Positions 34,574 through 43,838 of a stretch of DNA of 55,696 nucleotides are shown here, piece by piece. This DNA comes from an uncultured Collinsella sp. (GTDB lineage Bacteria > Actinomycetota > Coriobacteriia > Coriobacteriales > Coriobacteriaceae). The translations under genes and the position numbers were made by a program. Position 1 is the stretch's first letter; each line of letters opens with the position of its first letter. A model generated the notes under the pieces. The model ran no database searches and had not been told where the DNA came from. It was given only the letters and a program-made list of their open reading frames with translations. The stretch is from the NCBI GenBank assembly GCA_902496845.1, contig CABVCJ010000004.1, positions 1-55,696 of the forward strand, written 5' to 3'.

Positions 34574-36216
34574 TGAAGGCGATCTGGCTTGCATGCTGCG
34601 CGTGCGGTGATTACGGATTGCTGCAGCGGGAAGTCGAGGGCCGCGATGCGGGCGCGCAAGTGCTTCGCGTGGGCGACCTGGATGGGCTGGTGTCCATGGC
34701 ACGGGCGTTTCCGTCGCGTCGCGGGGCGGCGATTATCGCGGCAGCTCTGTTCGATGCCGAAGACGTGCGAAAGACCGTTGCGCGCCTGACGGCCGAGGGC
34801 CGCGTGAGCCGCGTGGTCGTACTGATAGAGACGCTCGATCCTTCGGATATCGAGGGGCTGTTTCGCGCAGGGGCGACCGAGGTTATCGCTGCGCGTAGCA
34901 TATGCGGCAACGGGCGCGCGGGCGAGGGAACGGTTGACTACGACCGGTGTCTGACGATTGAGCCCGATGCTTTTGTTGATAGGGAACCCGGGGCGCCTCG
35001 CGCTACAAGAGGCCCGCGTGTTGATGATTATGGAAAAGCGGAAGCCGAGCATGGTCGGTGTCCCCGGGATCCCCTTGCATACGATGAAGTCGGAGAGCCG
35101 GTGCCGTATGGCGGGGATCTTTTGGATGCTGATATGGGATACGTGCATGGCGTGAGCCTGGTCGATGAGCTCGACGAGGTGGAGGGGCTTGCCGAGGGCG
35201 ACAGCGTGCGTGTCGATGCGACCGTGAAGTCTCCAGACTCGGTCCCGCAGACCGAGCAACCTGCCATGCCGGCTTGGGCGCAGCATATGAGCGCTGCCGG
35301 GGAGACGGGGACGTTGCCGTCCGTGCCCGCGTCGCCTGCCCCCGCGCCGCCGACGGATGCCGCCGCTCCGTCGCATCGAGCTCCGGTTGTCTGCGCCGTC
35401 TCGGGTTCGGGCGGTTGCGGCAAGTCGACGATCGTCGCCGCCATGTCGCACGCGGCGTCGCTGCTGGGCCTGCGTGCTGCCGTGCTCGACTTGGACCTGA
35501 TGTTTGGAAACCTCTACGACCTGTTGGGCGCCGATGCCCCGCATGACATGGCGACGCTTATCGAGCCATCGGCTGCGGGCGCACTCGCCGAATCGGACAT
35601 CGTGGCCGCCTCGATGCGCGTGGCCCCGGGCGTCACGCTTTGGGGCCCGGTCGCCGCGCCCGAACAGGCCGAGCTCATGGCGCGTCCGGTGGAGCTGCTG
35701 CTTGACGTCTTGCGCCGCGAATCCGACGTGGTGCTTGTCGACACCTCGGTCTTTTGGGGTGACGCCGTGGCGGCCGCGGTGGCGGCAAGCGACCGCTGCC
35801 TGGTCGTGGGCGATCAATCGGTGTCATCTGCGACGTCCGCGGCACGCGTTATCGAACTGGCGAGCCGTGTGGGCGTGCCGCGTACGCGCATGAGCGCCGT
35901 ATTCAACCGGTTTGGCGCGCGCGGCGCCGACGAGGATGTCGCCATGCGCTTTGAGATTACCTGCGCGTTGAGCTCCAAGATTCGCATTGCCGACGGCGGG
36001 CAGGACTTGACGGCGCTCATGGCATTCGGCCGTGCTGACGAGGCAGTGGGCCAGACCAGCGCTTTTGCCACCAGCGTGCGCGAAGCCACGCGCGAGATGC
36101 TCGTGGAGCTGGGCTGCGCCGTCGGTCCCTGGAGTGACATGGTCACCGACCGCGCGACGCGCACCGAGCGCCCACGTATCCGTCTTCCCTGGTCGCGCGA
36201 GGGTGATTCGCGATGA
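34573..36216 (+). CDS. tadZ: Tad pilus assembly ATPase TadZ/CpaE-like
   Basis: A 547-residue protein. An N-terminal receiver-like domain of about 130 residues (VSRVVVLIETLDPSDIEGL) is followed by a poorly conserved acidic linker. A ParA/MinD-like P-loop domain has the deviant Walker A SGSGGCGKST (about residues 275-284) and LDLDLMFGNLYDLLG. TadZ/CpaE proteins localise the pilus machine. The linker (about 140 to 265) is longer than usual. It ends in ATGA overlap with tadA. Confidence 0.85.
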   Translation: MKAIWLACCACGDYGLLQREVEGRDAGAQVLRVGDLDGLVSMARAFPSRRGAAIIAAALFDAEDVRKTVARLTAEGRVSRVVVLIETLDPSDIEGLFRAGATEVIAARSICGNGRAGEGTVDYDRCLTIEPDAFVDREPGAPRATRGPRVDDYGKAEAEHGRCPRDPLAYDEVGEPVPYGGDLLDADMGYVHGVSLVDELDEVEGLAEGDSVRVDATVKSPDSVPQTEQPAMPAWAQHMSAAGETGTLPSVPASPAPAPPTDAAAPSHRAPVVCAVSGSGGCGKSTIVAAMSHAASLLGLRAAVLDLDLMFGNLYDLLGADAPHDMATLIEPSAAGALAESDIVAASMRVAPGVTLWGPVAAPEQAELMARPVELLLDVLRRESDVVLVDTSVFWGDAVAAAVAASDRCLVVGDQSVSSATSAARVIELASRVGVPRTRMSAVFNRFGARGADEDVAMRFEITCALSSKIRIADGGQDLTALMAFGRADEAVGQTSAFATSVREATREMLVELGCAVGPWSDMVTDRATRTERPRIRLPWSREGDSR

Positions 36217-37541
36217 GCTTGCAAACAAGGATTAAGGAAGCCGGTGCGGCCGCGGCGGCGGCGCCTGTTGATGCGGGGCGCCACCGTGCCGTCAAGCGCC
36301 GCACCAAGCGCGCCGTGATGGACCGCATGGGCTATGACGAGGTGGCGCGTATCAGCGCATACATCGATCCGGCGCGCGCCCGCTCGGAATTGCGTCCTGC
36401 GGTGGAGGCGGCGCTCAACGTGGAGGAGCCGGGCGACCTGGCGACGCCCGAGCGCGAGACCATCATCGACGAGATCTTGGACGACGTGGTGGGCCTGGGC
36501 CCGCTGCAGCCGCTCATCGAGGACGACACCGTCACCGAGATCATGGTCAACGGTTGCCGCTCGGCTTTCTTTGAACGCGGCGGCGTCTTATATCCCATCG
36601 AGCATGCATTTGAGGATGACGAGCAGATCCGCGTGCTCATCGACCGCATCATCTCGCCGCTGGGCAGGCGCATCGACGAGCGCAGCCCCATTGTCAACGC
36701 CCGCCTCAAGACGGGCTATCGCGTCAACGCGGTGATCCCGCCCGTGGCGATTGATGGACCAATCCTCACCATCCGCAAGTTCTCAGATCGCATCTGTTCG
36801 TTGGACGAGCTTGTGGGCCTGGGGTCGCTGCCGCTTTGGTATGCGCAACTGCTGTCCTGTGCGGTGTCGCTGCGTCAAGATCTGGCGGTTGCGGGTGGCA
36901 CGGGATCGGGCAAGACCACGCTGCTCAACGCGCTGTCGTGCGAGATATCCACCGGCGAGCGCATCGTGACGATCGAGGACTCCGCCGAGCTCAAGTTTGC
37001 GCATCACCCGCATGTGGTTCGCCTGGAGGCGCGCGAGGCTTCAATTGAGGGCGAGGGCGCGGTGACAATCCGCGATCTGGTGACCAACGCCCTGCGCATG
37101 CGTCCCGACCGTATTGTGGTGGGTGAGGTACGCGGTGCGGAATGTTGCGACATGCTGCAGGCCATGAACACCGGGCACGACGGATCGCTCACCACGCTTC
37201 ATGCGGGCACCGAGCAGGAGACCGTGGTGCGTTTGACGCTGCTTGCGCGCTATGGCATCGATCTGCCGAGCGAGCTTATCGAGGAGCAGATTGCCATGGC
37301 GCTCGACGGCATCGTGATGTCCGAGCGTCATGCGGACGGCAGGCGTTTCGTGTCCTCCTATTCGGGGGTGCGACGCGGCACGTCAGGCGGCGTGGAGCTT
37401 GAGCGCTACGTGACGTTCGATGCCGCCACGCGCACCTGGACGCTCGATCGCGAGCCTCCGTTTATCGCGGAGGGCCTGCGCTCGGGAACGCTCACACAAG
37501 AGGAGGTGGACGAATGGAGATCGTTGTGCCCCTCGTCGTAG
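36213..37541 (+). CDS. tadA: Tad pilus assembly ATPase TadA/CpaF
   Basis: A 442-residue secretion ATPase that powers Flp pilus assembly. The N-terminal helical region contains GLGPLQPLIEDDTVTEIMVN, typical of CpaF. The Walker A is GGTGSGKTTLL (about residue 228), the Asp box is TIEDSAELKF, and the Walker B/His boxes are PDRIVVGEVRGAE and GHDGSLTTLHAG. Type IV secretion VirB11 is related, but the Tad neighbours decide the call. It overlaps tadB by 28 nt. Confidence 0.94.
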   Translation: MSLQTRIKEAGAAAAAAPVDAGRHRAVKRRTKRAVMDRMGYDEVARISAYIDPARARSELRPAVEAALNVEEPGDLATPERETIIDEILDDVVGLGPLQPLIEDDTVTEIMVNGCRSAFFERGGVLYPIEHAFEDDEQIRVLIDRIISPLGRRIDERSPIVNARLKTGYRVNAVIPPVAIDGPILTIRKFSDRICSLDELVGLGSLPLWYAQLLSCAVSLRQDLAVAGGTGSGKTTLLNALSCEISTGERIVTIEDSAELKFAHHPHVVRLEAREASIEGEGAVTIRDLVTNALRMRPDRIVVGEVRGAECCDMLQAMNTGHDGSLTTLHAGTEQETVVRLTLLARYGIDLPSELIEEQIAMALDGIVMSERHADGRRFVSSYSGVRRGTSGGVELERYVTFDAATRTWTLDREPPFIAEGLRSGTLTQEEVDEWRSLCPSS

Positions 37542-38440
37542 GGGGCTTGACAGGGCTTTCTGCCGCGGTGGCGTGCGGGGTGGAGCCTCGTGTGTCGCGC
37601 GTGCCGCCGGCGGAACTGGTCCGCCATGCGCTTGAGTCGGTTGCCGAGAGGCTGCCGCGCGAGTTGGTAGAAAACGACCTGCTAAAAAAGATTGCCCGCT
37701 CCTGGGCGGCGCTGGTTCCAGCACATCGCCTTGGTCTTGTTATCGAGGATGACGAGGTGCGCCTGACATGCTTGCTGCTATCGAGTGGTGTCTGCGGCAT
37801 TGCCCTGACTGTCGTATCGCTGTCGCCCATCGGCTTTGTCCTGGGGCTGCTCGCACCGTTTGGCGTAGGCGCCGCTCGCGACACCTTCGACCGTCGCCGC
37901 GAGCAACACGATGTGGAAGAAGCCATGCCCGAGGCCTTTACGGCGCTCTCTATGTCGCTCGCCTCGGGTCATTCGCTGGCCCAGGGCATGAGGTTTGTGG
38001 GAACTCACGCGCAAGAGCCGGTGCATACCGAGTTTTTGCGCGTGGCGACGGCGATCGACTGCGGCGTCTCGGCGACTGATGCGTTGGATGACCTACTCGA
38101 CCGTATCGATGCCCCCGGCCTTTCGCTTGTCACCTTGGCGCTCAAGGTGTCGCAGCGAACCGGTGCCCCGCTTGCCGACCTGTTGTCCGAGGCGTCGAGC
38201 ATGGTGGGGGAGCGCATTGAGCTCAAGCGCCGCTTGGACGTCAAGACATCGCAGGCTCGTATGTCGGCACACATGGTCTCGGCGATGCCGGCGGGTATGT
38301 GCGCGGTGCTGGCGCTGCTTTCGGCCGACTTTCGCCGCGGCCTTGCAACGCCGGCGGGTGCCGGTGCCGTGGTACTGGGACTTGCCCTCAACGCCGTCGC
38401 CCTGGTGGTCATCCGACGCATTATGCGGGTGGAGCTATGA
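37514..38440 (+). CDS. tadB: Tad pilus inner-membrane protein TadB (T2SF domain)
   Basis: A 308-residue membrane protein of the type II secretion F family. The T2SF domain is visible as EEAMPEAFTALSMSLASGHSLAQGM and LSLVTLALKVSQRTGAPLADLL. There are two membrane segments before it and two after. The start follows GAGGTGG inside the end of tadA. It pairs with tadC to form the membrane platform on which TadA acts. Confidence 0.88.
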   Translation: MEIVVPLVVGGLTGLSAAVACGVEPRVSRVPPAELVRHALESVAERLPRELVENDLLKKIARSWAALVPAHRLGLVIEDDEVRLTCLLLSSGVCGIALTVVSLSPIGFVLGLLAPFGVGAARDTFDRRREQHDVEEAMPEAFTALSMSLASGHSLAQGMRFVGTHAQEPVHTEFLRVATAIDCGVSATDALDDLLDRIDAPGLSLVTLALKVSQRTGAPLADLLSEASSMVGERIELKRRLDVKTSQARMSAHMVSAMPAGMCAVLALLSADFRRGLATPAGAGAVVLGLALNAVALVVIRRIMRVEL

Positions 38441-39078
38441 GCGCCCTGGTCGGGGTCGCGGCATGCCTGTGCGCGCTCAGCGTGTTTATCGTGACAGGGC
38501 TCAATCGTGCGGACGCATGCAAGATCGCCCAGGTCTGCAAACGCGAGGCGCTGCTGGTTGTTGCGGCTGCCCGATCGGTGACCGATGTCCTGGTAGCACG
38601 GTTGAGGGGCATGCTCGGCACGGGTGGTACGGCGCAGGTGTCGCTCGGCGAGGTGTCCGAGATGATCGACGTGGTGCGTCTGGGGCTTTCGGCCGGCCTT
38701 TCGTTCGATGCGGCGCTTGAGGTTTTTTGCGCCAATCGCCGATCGACGTTGGCACTCCGCCTTGAGCGAGCCTGCATGGCATGGCGGGTGGGCGTAGGGA
38801 CGCGAGAGGATGAGCTTCTGGCGGCCGCGCGCGACCTGGATGTGCGGGCGCTCGAGACCTTTGCCATCACAGCGGGGCAGGCGCTTGCTCTCGGTGCCCC
38901 GCTTGCCGAGACGCTGGCGGCCCAAAGTCGCGAGATTCGCGCGGCCCATCGCGCCGCGGTCGAGCGCGAGATTGAGCGCGCGCCGGTCAAGCTGCTGATT
39001 CCCACCGGCACGCTCATCTTGCCGGCGTTGCTTCTGTCCATATTGGGCCCGCTGCTGGGAGCAGGCGGGATGATGTAG
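38437..39078 (+). CDS. tadC: Tad pilus inner-membrane protein TadC (T2SF domain)
   Basis: A 213-residue membrane protein with a second T2SF domain (EVSEMIDVVRLGLSAGLSFD, then FAITAGQALALGAPLAETL) and C-terminal hydrophobic segments ending in LLLSILGPLLGAGG. The ATG overlaps the tadB stop (ATGA). It is shorter than tadB, as is usual for this pair. It is followed ten bases later by the pilin gene. Confidence 0.85.
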   Translation: MSALVGVAACLCALSVFIVTGLNRADACKIAQVCKREALLVVAAARSVTDVLVARLRGMLGTGGTAQVSLGEVSEMIDVVRLGLSAGLSFDAALEVFCANRRSTLALRLERACMAWRVGVGTREDELLAAARDLDVRALETFAITAGQALALGAPLAETLAAQSREIRAAHRAAVEREIERAPVKLLIPTGTLILPALLLSILGPLLGAGGMM

Positions 39079-39088
39079 GGAGGAATAC

Positions 39089-39322
39089 ATGAATACGATG
39101 ACTGACGTTGTTGACAAGGTCTGGAGCTTGGCGTTTTGCCAGTCAATTCACGCTCGCCAGCGTGCCGAAGAACTGCTGCGGGAGGAGAGCGCGCAGGGCA
39201 CCACCGAGTACGCCATCCTAGTCGGTGTGCTCGTGGTGATTGCCATCATTGCCATCGTCGCATTTAAGGGCAAGGTCCAAGATTTATGGAGCGCTATCAG
39301 CGAGGGCATCAACAGCCTGTAG
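39089..39322 (+). CDS. flp: Flp-type major pilin
   Basis: A 77-residue pilin. The prepilin motif EESAQGTTEYAILVGVL is followed by a hydrophobic stretch and a short amphipathic C-terminus (KVQDLWSAISEGIN). Cleavage after the Gly leaves a glutamate and tyrosine close to the new N-terminus, as in Gram-positive Flp pilins. The pre-sequence is unusually long (about 35 residues). No prepilin peptidase is in the window. The start follows GGGAGGA. Confidence 0.88.
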   Translation: MNTMTDVVDKVWSLAFCQSIHARQRAEELLREESAQGTTEYAILVGVLVVIAIIAIVAFKGKVQDLWSAISEGINSL

Positions 39323-39849
39323 AGGGCGCCCGTCCCGTCGGCGCGTTGCTGGTGCTCGCCTGTGCGGTCGTGGCGGTGGCAGTGGCGGTTTGGGGGCTTA
39401 ACGCAGCACGGCAACAACGTTTAGGGGCTGCCGCGGATGTGGGATCGGGTTCGGCTGCGGCGTCTCAAATAGACGATGCGCGAGACGCGGCCGATGCGAA
39501 TGCCGCCGTCACGGCGCAAACGTTCTTGCAAGCACTCGACGAGCGAGCGGACGCTGCAACGGGTTCGTCTGCAAACAATGCCGTCGCTGTTCGTCTCGCA
39601 TGGTCCGAGTGCCGACCGATGACCGAGGCGGCGGCGGATATGCTGCGTGCCTATCGCGAGGTGCCCACGGCGCAACTTGCTCTGAGCGGCTATCTCGACA
39701 TCAAGGGCAACGTGTGGGGCGCCATCGTGCGTGACGGACGCGGCTGGGTCGATATGGTGACGGTTGCCGCGGATGCTGGTGATACTTCGTGTCGCCTGCA
39801 CGTGGTCCGCCTGACCCCGCAGACAACGAACTCAAAGGAGGGGTCGTGA
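39286..39849 (+). CDS. Membrane protein of the Tad operon, function unknown
   Basis: A 187-residue protein overlapping the pilin gene by 37 nt. One membrane helix (PVGALLVLACAVVAVAVAVWG) follows a short N-terminus; the rest is predicted outside and rich in Ala, Asp and Thr, with a folded-looking end (LALSGYLDIKGNVWGAIVRD). No family is recognised. The long overlap makes the start uncertain, but the high coding quality and stop one base before the next gene support a real gene. A minor pilus subunit or assembly factor is the best guess. Confidence 0.6.
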   Translation: MERYQRGHQQPVEGARPVGALLVLACAVVAVAVAVWGLNAARQQRLGAAADVGSGSAAASQIDDARDAADANAAVTAQTFLQALDERADAATGSSANNAVAVRLAWSECRPMTEAAADMLRAYREVPTAQLALSGYLDIKGNVWGAIVRDGRGWVDMVTVAADAGDTSCRLHVVRLTPQTTNSKEGS

Positions 39850-39850
39850 A

Positions 39851-40069
39851 ATGCATTATGTCCTGCGCGAGGAATCTGCCCAGGCAACGGTCGAATACGC
39901 CATCGTCACGGTGGCACTGCTTTCCATCGTGCTGGCGATCGCAGGGCTTTGGCGTGCCGGTGCCGATGGGCGCTTGGCGGCGCTGGTCGAGCGGACGGCA
40001 TCTCACGGCGTCACCTCGACATCGGTTGTCGACGCTGCTGCGGGTGCTAAGGACATCGTGCTCTATTGA
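39851..40069 (+). CDS. Small pilin-like protein of the Tad operon
   Basis: A 72-residue protein with REESAQATVEYAIVTVALL, nearly the same prepilin motif as the major pilin (REESAQGTTEYAI) but with Ala-Thr-Val in place of Gly-Thr-Thr. A membrane helix follows, then a short polar tail. It is probably a minor pilin or TadE-related subunit processed by the same peptidase. The start follows AGGAGGGG. Confidence 0.75.
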   Translation: MHYVLREESAQATVEYAIVTVALLSIVLAIAGLWRAGADGRLAALVERTASHGVTSTSVVDAAAGAKDIVLY

Positions 40070-40544
40070 TGTCACGCGCGAGGACCGGGCGCAGTCTACG
40101 GTCGAGGCGGCATTCCTACTGCCGACGTTTCTGACGCTCGTCCTGTTGGCGCTGCAGCCGGTGTGCCTGCTCTATACGCGCGCGGTCATGGAGTCTGCCG
40201 CCGCCGAGACCGCGCGGCTCATGACCACGACGACGGTGGGGGATGACGAGGATATTAAGGAGTTTGCCCGCCGCCGTCTTGCCGCGGTTCCCGACGTTTC
40301 GATTTTCCATGCCGGCGGGCCCCTGTCGTGGGATATCGAGCTTGGTCGGGCCGATGCGGGCGGCGTCTCGTCCGTTTCCGTTACCGGCGAGGTTAAACCG
40401 CTGCCCGTGATCGGTGCGTTTGCGCAGGCTATGGGTAGCGCAGGCCATAACGGCTATGTCGAGCTTAAGGTCGACGTCTCGTATCGATCGCGTCCCGAGT
40501 GGCTGGAGGGAGATTATGATTCATGGATTGCTGCATGGGATTAA
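40044..40544 (+). CDS. tadE: TadE-like minor pilin
   Basis: A protein of about 160 residues with EDRAQSTVEAAFLLPTFLTL, the TadE motif, then a membrane helix and an extracytoplasmic domain. The start is unclear. No ATG lies in frame near the motif; GTG 40044 is used here, and ATT 40065 behind AAGGA is an alternative giving a natural length. The frame overlaps the end of the previous gene, so it is probably translationally coupled. Confidence 0.7.
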   Translation: MLRTSCSIDVTREDRAQSTVEAAFLLPTFLTLVLLALQPVCLLYTRAVMESAAAETARLMTTTTVGDDEDIKEFARRRLAAVPDVSIFHAGGPLSWDIELGRADAGGVSSVSVTGEVKPLPVIGAFAQAMGSAGHNGYVELKVDVSYRSRPEWLEGDYDSWIAAWD

Positions 40545-42681
40545 GCGCTGCCTGTTGAAGGTGACGAGGGGGCTTGCGGGCCGTTGCCGACCGCGTGCTC
40601 GCTGCAAGCGAGGCGGCTTTATGGGTCGAGCCGGGATCGACCTGTTTATCGAAGACGGTGCCTACACCACGCTCTCCTCCGCGGTGGTCATCTTGGTGGT
40701 GCTCACGCTACTGTTTTCGTCGACGGCGGCGATATGGAGCATGTCGCGCGCGGGGGACACCCAGGTGGCTGCCGATAGCGGCGCGCTGGCAGGCGCCAAT
40801 GTGGTGTCGTCCTACCACACGGCTGCGACGGTGGTGGATGCGAGCATTTTGAGTTTGGGGCTGGCGGGGTTTGCCACGATCGGCACCGGCTTGGTCGCCA
40901 TCCTTATTCCGGGTGCCGAGCTTGCCGCGGGCGATATGGTCGACACGGGAATTGAGATCATTAAAACGCGCAACAAGTTTGCCAAAAGCGCCTCCAAGGG
41001 CCTGCAGAAAATCGAGACGGCTCTACCGTATCTGGTCGCTGCGCGAGCTACGCAGGCCGTGTCGGCGCAGGAAACCGAGGGCGCGACCTATACCGGTACG
41101 GCGCTTGCTGTGCCCAGGACGTCCGAGTCGGATTTCGTTGCGCTCGAGGGTTCCGAGATCTCGACCGATGTCATTAAAGACACATCGAAAGATCTGGAAC
41201 GCGCAGCAGATGAGCTGCAGAAGGCCTCGGAGGAGACGGCGAAAGCAAAAGAGCGCGCCTGGCTTGCGGATTGCGGCGGGTCGGATCCGGCTTCGGTCGG
41301 CAGTTGCTCATGCATGTGGGAACGCGCGAGGAGTTTGGCGAAGCTTTCGGATATTGAGAATCCGCACTATGCCTCGAGCGTCACATGGGAGCCGCAAGTG
41401 GCGCTCGATCGCGCGAAGGCCTATTACCGCTTGCGCCTTGCAAACGAGGCGCCTCAAGGCTCAAGCGTCGAGACGAAGGCGGAGTCGGCGGCGCGCAAGG
41501 CGTTCTATACCTATGCGAGCGCAGAGGTCAATCGCGCATATATAACCGAAGACGGAGACCGGACCACTTCCTATATTCCGTTGTTGCCGCGCAACACTGA
41601 CGAGGTGCGAGCGACGGAACTCTATACCGATGCGGCGTGGCCAACTAGTACCAACGATGGCAAAACGTATCTGCATTACGGAACGAGTTGCCCCAACTAT
41701 AAGAAAGGGACGCCAGGCGGGCTAGCCTCGGTCGCTGCTTATGACGGGCAGGACAAATGCAACAGATGCCATTTTGGTGTTTCGTCGCTCGGCGCCGTTG
41801 CGGCTCCTTCGACTTCAATCGAAAACGGCTTCGAGTACCACTTTGATCGATTCAAAGACGCTTTGGAAGACTACGTCGAATGCCGCAACAAAGAGCTCGA
41901 GCTCATGCGCCAGACCGAGGACGAGGCTGACCGTGCGGGCAATGCGTTTGACGAGGCCATTAAAGCGCTTTCGGGCGAGCGTCCGCGTATCGCCCCGCCC
42001 GGCCGCAATGGCGTGGTTGCCCTTGCGGTTTCGGGTGCCATCTCGAGCCCCGATGAGCTCAACTCTTCGTTTAACACGACAGTCAGGCTTGGCGATCGCG
42101 GCGCGATCTCTGCTGCGGTGCTGGCGCCCGATGACGCGACGGCGCAGAACAACGTTCTCTCGCGGTTTTTCTCGACGCTGGAGGAGCGTTCGGGTGGCGT
42201 TGTCGGCGTACTCGATGGCGTCATGGATGTTTGGGGGCGGCTGCTTGTGGGATACGGAGACATCCAAGGCTCGGTCGACGAGCTTATGGATGAGATGATC
42301 GATGGCCTGGGAGGGAGCAGCGGCGCGCTGGGCTCCATTGCGTCGTGGCTTGGTGATACCGTTTCGGCGTCCGTGGCGGCGCTGGGCTTGGAGCCGTGCG
42401 ACTTGCGCCTACGAAAGCCGGTGCTGACCGACACCGCCAACGTCATCAAGAGCCCGGGGTCTGACATCACAGGTCTTTCTAATGCGCAGGACAAGCTACG
42501 AAGTATTCCGTTGGGCGTGACCGATCCCAAGGCGCTTTGCGAGGCGCTGGAATATCAAGTCGAGCGCACCATCAGCGGCACGGTGTTCACGCTTGCGGAG
42601 ATTCCGCTGCCCGGCGGCGGTTCCATCCCACTTACCGTCGATGTCGCCACACTGGCGGGTGCCCTGGGCGGTGGGTCGTAA
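40516..42681 (+). CDS. TadG-like pilus-associated protein
   Basis: A 721-residue protein. One membrane helix near the N-terminus (LSSAVVILVVLTLLFSSTAA) is followed by MSRAGDTQVAADSGALAGAN, the signature of the TadE/G-like domain (PF13400 type). The rest is a long extracytoplasmic region with a paired-cysteine segment (CGGSDPASVGSCSC) and several coiled stretches. It is longer than most TadG proteins and no von Willebrand A motif is obvious. The start follows GGAGGG. It overlaps the next gene by one base (TAATG). Confidence 0.8.
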   Translation: MIHGLLHGIKRCLLKVTRGLAGRCRPRARCKRGGFMGRAGIDLFIEDGAYTTLSSAVVILVVLTLLFSSTAAIWSMSRAGDTQVAADSGALAGANVVSSYHTAATVVDASILSLGLAGFATIGTGLVAILIPGAELAAGDMVDTGIEIIKTRNKFAKSASKGLQKIETALPYLVAARATQAVSAQETEGATYTGTALAVPRTSESDFVALEGSEISTDVIKDTSKDLERAADELQKASEETAKAKERAWLADCGGSDPASVGSCSCMWERARSLAKLSDIENPHYASSVTWEPQVALDRAKAYYRLRLANEAPQGSSVETKAESAARKAFYTYASAEVNRAYITEDGDRTTSYIPLLPRNTDEVRATELYTDAAWPTSTNDGKTYLHYGTSCPNYKKGTPGGLASVAAYDGQDKCNRCHFGVSSLGAVAAPSTSIENGFEYHFDRFKDALEDYVECRNKELELMRQTEDEADRAGNAFDEAIKALSGERPRIAPPGRNGVVALAVSGAISSPDELNSSFNTTVRLGDRGAISAAVLAPDDATAQNNVLSRFFSTLEERSGGVVGVLDGVMDVWGRLLVGYGDIQGSVDELMDEMIDGLGGSSGALGSIASWLGDTVSASVAALGLEPCDLRLRKPVLTDTANVIKSPGSDITGLSNAQDKLRSIPLGVTDPKALCEALEYQVERTISGTVFTLAEIPLPGGGSIPLTVDVATLAGALGGGS

Positions 42682-43157
42682 TGGGCATCCGTACGCGCCT
42701 GTGCGAGGAGCGCGCCCAGGCGACGGTCGAGATGGCCGTGGTCACGCCCGCCCTGCTGGTTCTGGCGCTTATCGTGTACAACGTCATGGTCTTTGCCGAC
42801 GCGGTCGCGCGCTTCGATCGCGTGGTGCCCGATATCGTGCTAGCGCATGCCGTGGCGCCGAGCGGGGAGGGCGATGACAGCTCCATCGATGCCTCCGCGA
42901 CCGTTCAGGCTCAGATCCAACATGCCATGGAAGGCTATGACTTGCAGATTGAGGTCTCGAGCGAGCAGGGTGCGACGACATCGGATGGCGGTCTGCTTTC
43001 GCTCTCCGGCACGTTTAGGACCTATACCTGTACCATGCGCTACGAGCCGTGGCCGAGCTCGCTCAGCATCGCTGGCGTTTCGCTGGGGGCACCGGCAAAG
43101 TTGTCGCACGAGCGCGCAGTGACGGTCGATCCGTGGCGTCCGGGGGTGGTTATGTGA
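42681..43157 (+). CDS. TadE-like minor pilin (second)
   Basis: A 158-residue protein beginning MGIRTRLCEERAQATVEMAV, the same RAQ-TVE prepilin-like motif as the other minor pilins, followed by a membrane helix (TPALLVLALIVYNVMVF) and a soluble domain. With 39851 and 40044 it makes three pilin-like proteins besides the major pilin. Its last codon overlaps the next gene (ATGTGA). Confidence 0.8.
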   Translation: MGIRTRLCEERAQATVEMAVVTPALLVLALIVYNVMVFADAVARFDRVVPDIVLAHAVAPSGEGDDSSIDASATVQAQIQHAMEGYDLQIEVSSEQGATTSDGGLLSLSGTFRTYTCTMRYEPWPSSLSIAGVSLGAPAKLSHERAVTVDPWRPGVVM

Positions 43158-43513
43158 CCGCGGCCTCATCCTACATTGCCTACGCGCGGGCGCTCAACAG
43201 GCTGGGTTGGACGCCTGCCGAGTTTGTGGTGGCGGAGTCGTTTGCCGTGCGCCTGCGCGGCATGCTGGGACGGTCTCCGATTGCCGCCAACGGGTTGCCG
43301 CTCGTCATGGCGTTCCCACGCTGCTCTTCGGTCCACACCTGCTTTATGGCCTACCCCATCGACATTGCTTTTATCGACCGCAACGGCAGCATCCTCGCAT
43401 GCTACGAAAACGTCCGTCCTTGGCGCATGTGTTCCTGTCCCGGTGCCTGGGCGGTGCTGGAACGCCCTTCAATCCTCGCTACACCTCCCGCCTTTCAACA
43501 AGTGCCGGCGTAA
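43154..43513 (+). CDS. DUF192 family protein
   Basis: A 119-residue protein with the DUF192 core: RLRGMLGR, then LVMAFPRCSSVHTCFMAYPIDIAFIDR and a final VLER. DUF192 proteins are small beta-rich proteins of unknown biochemical role, often near export or pilus genes. GTG 43154 overlaps the end of the TadE-like gene by 4 nt, so it belongs to the Tad operon. A CSC pair near the end (RMCSCPG) is unusual for the family. No signal peptide is visible. Confidence 0.8.
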   Translation: MTAASSYIAYARALNRLGWTPAEFVVAESFAVRLRGMLGRSPIAANGLPLVMAFPRCSSVHTCFMAYPIDIAFIDRNGSILACYENVRPWRMCSCPGAWAVLERPSILATPPAFQQVPA

Positions 43514-43571
43514 GAATTGGCGACAGCGGACTTTCGTCATACGAAATTGGGTAAGATGGAGGAGAAGATGC

Positions 43572-43838
43572 ATGGATGTTGAGATCCATCCTAACGCCAA
43601 AAAACACTTGACGGAAAAACAAGTGCTTGGTGCCTGGTTCGCGGTTACTGAGTGCATTCGCCGCGAGTCGGAGGACGAGCCGCCGAGATGGCTTGCCATT
43701 GGATGGCTTCCAGATGGTCGAAGTGTGGAACTTGTTGCAGTCGAACTAATTCGTGGATGGCTCATTATTCATGCCCTGTCTCCGGTTCAGAAGAAATTCT
43801 GGCAAGAGATCGAGCAAGCTCGGCAGAGGGGTCGATGA
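43572..43838 (+). CDS. Probable toxin of a type II toxin-antitoxin pair
   Basis: An 88-residue protein: an N-terminal helical part (NAKKHLTEKQVLGAWF), a two-strand core (LAIGWLPDGRSVELVAVEL) and a last strand with IIHALSPVQKKFW. The IG-x-G-R plus IHA pattern resembles the small RNase-like toxins of the BrnT/DUF4258 group. ATG 43572 follows GGAGGAG. The next gene overlaps it and encodes a ribbon-helix-helix protein, the usual antitoxin type for such toxins. The family assignment is tentative. Confidence 0.6.
   Translation: MDVEIHPNAKKHLTEKQVLGAWFAVTECIRRESEDEPPRWLAIGWLPDGRSVELVAVELIRGWLIIHALSPVQKKFWQEIEQARQRGR

Noticed and set aside
36213..37541. VirB11-type conjugation ATPase
   Set aside because: Neighbouring cpaB, tadZ, tadB, tadC and flp define a Tad pilus locus; no other conjugation gene is present.
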